Source: Legionellales bacterium UBA2469
GTDB lineage: Bacteria; Pseudomonadota; Gammaproteobacteria; Legionellales; Legionellaceae
Reading direction: 5' to 3'
Length of the DNA: 20,154 bases
Assembly (NCBI GenBank): GCA_002342175.1
Contig: DDPL01000033.1
Coordinates: 1-20,154 of the forward strand
Positions 15,135-20,154 of the stretch are shown here, piece after piece. The first letter of the stretch is position 1; every line of letters starts with the position of its first letter. The translations under genes were made by a program, and so were the position numbers. Below the pieces are notes generated by a model, which had not been told where the DNA came from, ran no database searches, and saw only the letters and a program-made list of their open reading frames with translations.

Positions 15135-16328
15135 TTATGCTTCACAAACCATCGTTTCTTTTACTGAGTTTAGTATTTTACAAATTTCATCAATTTCAGC
15201 ATTGGTAATATCTGGAAAATTACCAATATAAAAACCAAAGAAATGAATATGTTCAGTTTCAGGGAATTGTTGATGGTAATTTTGTGGCACGATTCCTTTT
15301 AAATACGGTTGACGCAATTGATTACCACCACCAGCACTGCCTCTTCTAAATTCAATTCCTGCAGCTCTCATGGTTTTCATTAAATGCTCTGCCAATTCCA
15401 TGTCAGCATTTTTTAATATTAAATTAAAAGCATAGTTGCTTGAGCCTTCTAATTTAAAATCAGTACGATATAAATCTTTATCTATCTGACTTAAAAATCT
15501 TTTTAAATTTCGGGTACGACGCTCAACGTTTTCATCCAAACGCTTTAATTGTGAACGGCCTAAAATCCCACCCAATTTTGTATTTCGAACATTATATGCG
15601 GGATATGCAAATATAAAATCTGGGTTTAATTCTGGATTTTCTGCTTTAAATGTATTTTTAACCGTTTCATCATTAGACTCACGCACCATTCCATGTGAAC
15701 GCAACATACGTGCTTGTTGATAAACTTCACAATCATTGGTACAAATCATACCACCTTCAATGGTACTCATATGATGTGCATAATAGAAAGAAAAGTTTGA
15801 GATCCAGCCAATGCTTCCTAAACGGTTGCCATTATGTGTGGCACCGTGAGATTCACAAACGTCTTCAATCAATGGAATATTGCGTTTTTCAAGCTCAGCC
15901 ACCAATTCATCGGTTAAACCATCAAACCCTTGTACGTGGGTTAAAAATACGGCTCTTGTTTTATCTGTAATTTTTTCAAGTATTTGTTTAGGGTTCATCG
16001 CCAATGATTCCGGATCGATGTCCACAAAAACCGGTGTAAAACCATTTTGTAATACAGATGCCACATCAGAAATCCAAGTTAAAGGGGGGACAATTACCTC
16101 GCCACTTTCTGGATGATGAATTTTTAAAATAGCCATGGTTAGTAAATTGGCAGACGCTCCCGAATTGATAAATACGCTATACTTAACGCCTAACCACTCA
16201 GACCACTCTTGCTCGAATGCACGTACATTTGCACCGTGGGTTAAAATAGGATCGTCTTGTTTTAAATAGTCAATTAACGTATCTAAATCTTCTCTTAAAA
16301 TATTATTTCTCATCAATGGAAAACGCAT
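15135..16328 (-). CDS. DegT/DnrJ-fold PLP enzyme with catalytic His in place of Lys: ColD-type sugar 3-dehydratase
   Basis: This 397-residue protein has the DegT/DnrJ/EryC1 fold. Visible features are a cofactor-phosphate loop NSGASANLL (55-63), IEDVCESHGA (154-163, PLP Asp156), and the segment SFYYAHHMSTIEGG (180-193). In aminotransferases of the family a Lys that binds PLP occupies the position of H185. His here is the hallmark of GDP-4-keto-6-deoxymannose 3-dehydratase (ColD) and of E1/RfbH dehydratases. The following RSHGMVRE matches ColD, and the Cys cluster of the Fe-S E1 type is absent. It should remove the C3 hydroxyl of a 4-keto sugar nucleotide. It has AAGGATG 5 bases before its ATG and sits between the transketolase halves and hddC. 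No 4,6-dehydratase or 4-oxidase that would supply a 4-keto substrate is seen in the window, so the substrate is open. Confidence 0.88.
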   Translation of the reverse strand: MRFPLMRNNILREDLDTLIDYLKQDDPILTHGANVRAFEQEWSEWLGVKYSVFINSGASANLLTMAILKIHHPESGEVIVPPLTWISDVASVLQNGFTPVFVDIDPESLAMNPKQILEKITDKTRAVFLTHVQGFDGLTDELVAELEKRNIPLIEDVCESHGATHNGNRLGSIGWISNFSFYYAHHMSTIEGGMICTNDCEVYQQARMLRSHGMVRESNDETVKNTFKAENPELNPDFIFAYPAYNVRNTKLGGILGRSQLKRLDENVERRTRNLKRFLSQIDKDLYRTDFKLEGSSNYAFNLILKNADMELAEHLMKTMRAAGIEFRRGSAGGGNQLRQPYLKGIVPQNYHQQFPETEHIHFFGFYIGNFPDITNAEIDEICKILNSVKETMVCEA

Positions 16329-16349
16329 GATTCATCCTTTTATTAAAAC

Positions 16350-17309
16350 TTAAACTGTCTCGAAGACACTTTTTATTTGTTCAGCCATCCCCTGAATACC
16401 TAAACCAATTTGTTCATGTAATTCATTTCGGCTTCCTAACTCAAATCGATATGATCCTTGTACCCCAAAATTTAGTAATTTTTTATTTGGCGTATGTTGA
16501 TTCATCCAATTCATTAACATCATGTCCATGCCGCCCCGCCCTACAAATCCTTCTTCCATCGAAACGATTTGAGAAAAAGGAGTCAGAGCTTCTAATAATT
16601 TAGGCGTTGAAAAGCCCGAGAGATTATATAAATCAATCACTGTGGCATGAATACCTTGTTCTTTTAATTCTTCGGCAACTTTTAAGGCACTATGCACCAT
16701 ATATCCTGTGGCTATTAAGCAGATATCCTTGCCCGTTGATAAGACCTGAAATCCTCGGGACAATTGAATATCTTCTTCGCTATATAATGCAGGTAATACT
16801 TGTGCATCTAAACGCAAATATTTAGGACCGGGTTGAGTAATACACTGATTAAATAAAGCACCTGCCGTTATAGAATCCGCAGGTGAAAATAATCCCATAT
16901 TTGGCATAGCCCGCATAATGGAAATATCTTCATAACATTGGTGTGTTGGTCCAGAGACCACATAACTATACCCTGCACCGACTCCAATTAAAGTCACATT
17001 CATATCACGAATGGTCGATAATAATGCTAAATTTACTCGTGTTTGTTCATAACAACGCATGGTAATAAAAGGGGCAATCGCATAAGCAAATACTTTAAAT
17101 CCCTCTAATGCCAATCCTGCTGTAATATTAATTAAATTTTGTTCGGCAATCCCAACATTTACAAAACGATTTGGAAAATGCTCTCGAATGCCATCTAAAA
17201 TCGGCGAACCAAAATCAGCACTGACAAAATAAATTGAAGGATCCGCATGCATGGCATTTAATATTTGATGTAAGAATACATCCCGCATGGCCACTGGTTT
17301 AAAACTCAT
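16350..17309 (-). CDS. Transketolase, C-terminal subunit (pyrimidine-binding and C domains)
   Basis: This 319-residue protein equals the second half of transketolase. The pyrimidine-binding domain has NVGIAEQN (51-58) with the ThDP-activating Glu56, then GPTHQCYEDISIMRAMPNM typical of transketolase/DXS. A C-terminal regulatory domain with VIDLYNLSG and SMEEGFVGRGGMD follows. It must pair with the N-terminal half encoded just upstream. The ATG overlaps the stop of that gene (ATGA) and has a strong GGAGG 7 bases upstream inside it, as expected for subunits made in equal amounts. Split transketolases are common in sugar clusters and archaea. The role here is either supply of sedoheptulose 7-phosphate to GmhA or transfer of a two-carbon unit to a keto sugar. 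A DXS-like role is less likely as the length and pairing fit transketolase. Confidence 0.93.
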   Translation of the reverse strand: MSFKPVAMRDVFLHQILNAMHADPSIYFVSADFGSPILDGIREHFPNRFVNVGIAEQNLINITAGLALEGFKVFAYAIAPFITMRCYEQTRVNLALLSTIRDMNVTLIGVGAGYSYVVSGPTHQCYEDISIMRAMPNMGLFSPADSITAGALFNQCITQPGPKYLRLDAQVLPALYSEEDIQLSRGFQVLSTGKDICLIATGYMVHSALKVAEELKEQGIHATVIDLYNLSGFSTPKLLEALTPFSQIVSMEEGFVGRGGMDMMLMNWMNQHTPNKKLLNFGVQGSYRFELGSRNELHEQIGLGIQGMAEQIKSVFETV

Positions 17310-18124
17310 ACCCCTTCCTCCGCTAAAATGGCATCTAAAACTTCTGGCTTAGGATTCATAATGTGGCACAAGCCCATATTTTCAATGGAAGGAACACCAT
17401 TGCCTTTTTTGGTTTTTGCAATAATGACTTTTGGCTTTCCTGCATGGTGTGATTTTGCATGAGAGACAGCTTGATGCACGGCAACCACATCATGTCCATT
17501 ATCAACGGTTACACAATCCCAGCCAAACGCTTCTAACTTCGCCGCTAAGGACAGATGATCAATAATATTTTTGGTATGGTCTAACATACTGATTCGGTTA
17601 TCATCAACAATCAGATGCAAATTATCTAAACCATGATGAGCTGCAAACATAATCGCTTCCCAGTTTGCACCTTCATGCAATTCACCATCTCCTGTTACAA
17701 CAAATACTTTTGTATCAGAACCTTTCGCTTTTAGTCCTAAAGCCATACCAGTTGCGACACCTAAACCATGGCCTAATGAACCATTAACCGTTTCATATCC
17801 GGGAATAATAGGATCTGGGATACCACCTAGAAAACTACCGGTTTGACAAACTTTTTCTAATTCAGATAAAGGAAAATAACCTAAATCCGCCAGAATGGGA
17901 TACATACAAATGGAACCATGACCTTTGCTTATAATGCAACGGTCTCTTAAATCTGAATAAGGATCATCAGGATAAATATTTAAAATTCCACCATAATACA
18001 GCGATACGAAAATATCAATCGCCGACAAAGAAGACGCTATTCGCGTTTCTGGTGCTCGACGATGAATTTTTAGTGTTTCAAGCCAAACCCAACGTGACTT
18101 TTCCCTTAATAAATCTGCATCCAT
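17306..18124 (-). CDS. Transketolase, N-terminal subunit (ThDP pyrophosphate-binding domain)
   Basis: This 272-residue protein equals the first half of transketolase. It shows ISKGHGS (65-71), GSLGHGLGVATGMALG (115-130) and the ThDP/Mg motif GDGELHEGANWEA (145-157) ending in VDDN (Asn176). It binds the diphosphate of thiamine and Mg2+, and the C-terminal subunit gene follows with an ATGA overlap. The start ATG has AAGGTG 7 bases upstream, and the gene begins 11 bases after the hddA stop. Both halves are intact, so an active heterotetramer is expected in the cytoplasm. Substrate specificity (xylulose 5-phosphate and ribose 5-phosphate, or a nucleotide sugar acceptor) cannot be read from these motifs. 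Confidence 0.93.
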   Translation of the reverse strand: MDADLLREKSRWVWLETLKIHRRAPETRIASSLSAIDIFVSLYYGGILNIYPDDPYSDLRDRCIISKGHGSICMYPILADLGYFPLSELEKVCQTGSFLGGIPDPIIPGYETVNGSLGHGLGVATGMALGLKAKGSDTKVFVVTGDGELHEGANWEAIMFAAHHGLDNLHLIVDDNRISMLDHTKNIIDHLSLAAKLEAFGWDCVTVDNGHDVVAVHQAVSHAKSHHAGKPKVIIAKTKKGNGVPSIENMGLCHIMNPKPEVLDAILAEEGV

Positions 18125-18135
18125 ACATTAACACC

Positions 18136-19131
18136 TTATAAACCGTTTGGCTGATATAAAACTACTCGACTACCTGAGTCTTCAAATTTGAAAGGAACAT
18201 GAATCAAATGATTCAATGCAAAACGAACTTTTTCTTGGAATTCAGGACGAACGAACAATAATAAAAACCCGCCACCACCTGCCCCTAAAATCTTTCCACC
18301 CGTCGCACCTGCTTTCATCGCTTCTTCATAAATGACATCAATTTCAGGCGTTGAAACTTTATTAGAAAGTTCTCGCTTATATAACCAACTATGATGTAAT
18401 AATTTACCAAATTCTGAAATGGGTGTTACAGGATTATTTAAAATTTGCAAAGCCTCGCCAACCATTCCTTGCATGGTTTTCAATTCAACTTCGCGATTCT
18501 TTAGATTCTCGATTTTGGATTGGGCAATTTCGGAGGCAATTCTAGAAAAACCAGTAAAAAATAACATCAAATGACTTTCGAGTTCATCTTGTCGCACATT
18601 GGGAATAACCACTGGATTAACGACAACTGAACCGTTTTGTTTGAACTCAATTTTATTAAAACCACCATAGGCTGCTGAGGTTTGATCTTGGGAGCCGACA
18701 TTTTCACCAATGACTTGTTGTTCTACATGAATGGCATCTAAAGCCAATTGTTCTTTTGATACAAGTTTGCCTTGCATGGCATTTAAAGCATTGATAAGAC
18801 TAACAGTAAAAGAAGAGCTTGAACCCAAACCAGAACGTGCAGGTAAGTCACCATCATGATGAATTTCAATCCCTTGGTCCCAATTCATCCATTGTAATAC
18901 AGCACGCACAGCAGGATGATTAAATTCTGAAGGATGATTGACTGTCTCAATTTTAGAATATGCGACACGATATTTATGTTCAAAAAAAGGAGGTAAATAT
19001 CGGCAACTTAAATAACAATATTTATTAATTGTTGTCGCTAAAACCGTGCCACCATGTTCTTTATACCAAGTAGGATAATCTGTCCCACCACCAAAAAAAG
19101 AAACCCGAAAAGGGGTACGTACAATAATCAT
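18136..19131 (-). CDS. hddA: D-glycero-D-manno-heptose 7-phosphate 1-kinase (HddA), GHMP family
   Basis: This 331-residue GHMP kinase opens with the HddA-typical MIIVRTPFRVSFFGGGTDYP. It carries the ATP-binding motif PARSGLGSSSSFTVSL (97-112) and a third motif GATGGKILGAGGGGFLLLF near the C-terminus. It phosphorylates D-glycero-D-manno-heptose 7-phosphate at O1, giving the alpha 1,7-bisphosphate used in the GDP-heptose branch. The frame continues upstream to a TTG at 19161, but the ATG at 19131 is chosen because the family starts exactly there. It is separated from the GT2 gene by 72 bases, with a weak promoter candidate. GmhB, which would remove the 7-phosphate next, is not seen in this window. 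Confidence 0.93.
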   Translation of the reverse strand: MIIVRTPFRVSFFGGGTDYPTWYKEHGGTVLATTINKYCYLSCRYLPPFFEHKYRVAYSKIETVNHPSEFNHPAVRAVLQWMNWDQGIEIHHDGDLPARSGLGSSSSFTVSLINALNAMQGKLVSKEQLALDAIHVEQQVIGENVGSQDQTSAAYGGFNKIEFKQNGSVVVNPVVIPNVRQDELESHLMLFFTGFSRIASEIAQSKIENLKNREVELKTMQGMVGEALQILNNPVTPISEFGKLLHHSWLYKRELSNKVSTPEIDVIYEEAMKAGATGGKILGAGGGGFLLLFVRPEFQEKVRFALNHLIHVPFKFEDSGSRVVLYQPNGL

Positions 19132-19153
19132 CCTGAAAACAATCCATGTGAAA

Positions 19154-19183
19154 ATTATCAATAAACACTTAGAAGAATACCAA
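19154..19183 (-). promoter_or_regulatory. Weak sigma70-like promoter candidate before hddA
   Basis: In the 72-base gap between the GT2 stop and the hddA ATG, the minus strand has TTGGTA (19183-19178, 4 of 6) and GATAAT (19159-19154, 5 of 6) with an 18-base spacer. The leader would be short, about 16 bases. AT-rich sequence gives such matches by chance, so this is only a candidate. Confidence 0.25.
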
Positions 19184-19203
19184 AAGCACGAATTAAATCA
19201 ATG

Positions 19204-20088
19204 CTAATGCCCTATATTATTTTGATTTTTTATAATCACAAGCCGATTATATAGCGTTCGGAAAAAAAAATATGCGGTTAGGTACGTACGCCACTTTAAA
19301 GTTAATGTTTTATCTTTAAAAAATGAACGATAGAAATTTCCAAATAATGAAAAAAGATTTGCCTTATAAAGATTCGCAGTTAAATATTTATTAAATTTAA
19401 AATTTGAAACTGTTCCAAAAATAGTTTCAATTAAAGTTTTTGCACCCTGCTGCCTTAATGGAATTAAATCGATAAAAACTTGATCATCACCAAAGCGGTT
19501 TCGATTTTTATAAGTTTCATCAAATTCTGCTTTACCACTACGATAATGCCGGTGTTCAAAAATCACGTCTTTTAAAAAGATGGTACGATTAAATCCACTT
19601 TTTTTCACACGCTCAAAAATATCAAACAAATGAGTGTCAATGAATGCGCCTTTGTATTCAAGGGGAAATGGTTTAACCAAAAGTTCACAAGCTTTTCTGG
19701 ACAAAATGGGAAATGTACATTTTCCTTTAAAGAGATCATTCGGATAAGCCAAATAAATCTTATCCGCAAATTGTGCATCAAATGCTCTAATTTTCTCATC
19801 CCATCCTGCCGTTTGAATTAGCATATCATCATTAATAAGAATAATGATTTCACCAGATGCTGCTGCGAGTCCTTGGGAATTATAAGTTCCCATACTTGAA
19901 CGAGGTAAAATTATTTTCTTAATATTCAAACCTTCAAATAATACATCATGGCTCTGAATATCATCCTCATCCAATACAAGGATTAACTCAAGATTTTTTC
20001 TATGCAAAGTCTTTTCATAAATATTTACAAACAATCTATTTAATAGACTAGCTCTGCCCCTAGAAGGTAATAAAAGAGATATTTGCAT
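19204..20088 (-). CDS. GT2-like glycosyltransferase
   Basis: This 294-residue protein has a GT-A-like N-terminal domain. It starts MQISLLLPSRGRASLL, has an acidic LDEDD after the second strand (39-43) and a DxD-like ILINDDML (83-90), the usual metal and nucleotide-sugar binding site. The C-terminal ~80 residues are basic and aromatic, ending in a patch that may contact the membrane, consistent with a cytoplasmic enzyme using lipid-linked acceptors. Donor and acceptor are unknown. Two ATGs lie 6 bases apart (20094 and 20088). The second is preferred since GGA is 5 bases upstream of it and family proteins start at this strand. A run of nine A on the plus strand (19262-19270) lies in its C-terminal coding part. 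It is the most upstream gene of the minus-strand run in the window. Confidence 0.85.
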   Translation of the reverse strand: MQISLLLPSRGRASLLNRLFVNIYEKTLHRKNLELILVLDEDDIQSHDVLFEGLNIKKIILPRSSMGTYNSQGLAAASGEIIILINDDMLIQTAGWDEKIRAFDAQFADKIYLAYPNDLFKGKCTFPILSRKACELLVKPFPLEYKGAFIDTHLFDIFERVKKSGFNRTIFLKDVIFEHRHYRSGKAEFDETYKNRNRFGDDQVFIDLIPLRQQGAKTLIETIFGTVSNFKFNKYLTANLYKANLFSLFGNFYRSFFKDKTLTLKWRTYLTAYFFFRTLYNRLVIIKNQNNIGH

Positions 20089-20108
20089 ATACATCCATAT
20101 ATAAAATT

Positions 20109-20114
20109 ATTATA
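20109..20114 (-). promoter_or_regulatory. Possible -10 element upstream of the GT2 gene
   Basis: A perfect TATAAT lies on the minus strand 20 bases before the ATG at 20088, in AT-rich sequence. No good -35 hexamer is found at 16-19 bases; the best offers 3 of 6 matches. The remaining bases to the right edge (20115-20154) show no gene start. Confidence 0.2.
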
Positions 20115-20154
20115 TAATTTATCGTTAGAAATATGTATCATGTCGTCTTTCAAA

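Noticed and set aside
19132..19161. TTG start extending HddA by 10 residues
   Set aside because: HddA proteins begin MIIVRTPFR, which is exactly the ATG at 19131.
20125..20154. Short minus-strand frame at the right edge ending in TAA (FERRHDTYF), possibly the end of an upstream gene
   Set aside because: Nine residues are too few to call a gene or family; it needs sequence beyond the window.

Overview
The window is part of a surface-polysaccharide (O-antigen or capsule type) biosynthesis locus from an AT-rich Gram-negative bacterium. The heptose enzymes, the lipid-linked-sugar glycosyltransferase type (GtrB-like) and the WbdD-like methyltransferase point to LPS or capsule assembly. A gammaproteobacterium is the best guess, possibly Legionellales-like, but that placement is an impression and not shown by any marker gene here. 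No tRNA, rRNA, insertion sequence or CRISPR array was seen, and coding density is very high.

Layout. Positions 1-4978 (+ strand) hold the end of a GtrB-like polyprenyl-phosphate glycosyltransferase, two large multi-spanning membrane proteins of GT-C appearance and a GT4 glycosyltransferase. This arm meets the rest of the locus tail to tail, with 4 bases between stop codons. Positions 4983-20088 (- strand) form one long, tightly packed run. In transcription order it is: GT2 glycosyltransferase, hddA, split transketolase (N and C halves), a DegT-fold PLP enzyme of ColD type, hddC, gmhA, an SDR epimerase/reductase, a radical SAM protein with a cobalamin-binding-like N-terminus, mtnP, class II aldolase (ald2-like), apt, mtnA and an LhgO-like FAD oxidase. 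After a 67-base gap with a good promoter come a second GT4 glycosyltransferase and a WbdD-like methyltransferase. Most junctions are overlaps or gaps under 25 bases.

How the genes fit together. Transketolase can supply sedoheptulose 7-phosphate. GmhA, HddA and HddC then take it to GDP-D-glycero-D-manno-heptose; the GmhB phosphatase step is not in the window. The SDR, the ColD-type dehydratase and the radical SAM enzyme probably modify that heptose or another nucleotide sugar. The glycosyltransferases and the methyltransferase build, decorate or cap the chain.

The most striking part is 8240-12820. A radical SAM gene is followed directly by MTA phosphorylase, class II aldolase, adenine phosphoribosyltransferase and MtnA. 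This is a complete gene set for the phosphorylase form of the DHAP shunt. That pathway converts 5'-deoxyadenosine (the by-product of radical SAM chemistry) or MTA to adenine, DHAP and acetaldehyde (or methylthioacetaldehyde). mtnK and mtnBCD are absent from the window. A by-product salvage cassette built into a polysaccharide operon next to a radical SAM sugar-modifying candidate is the main observation here.
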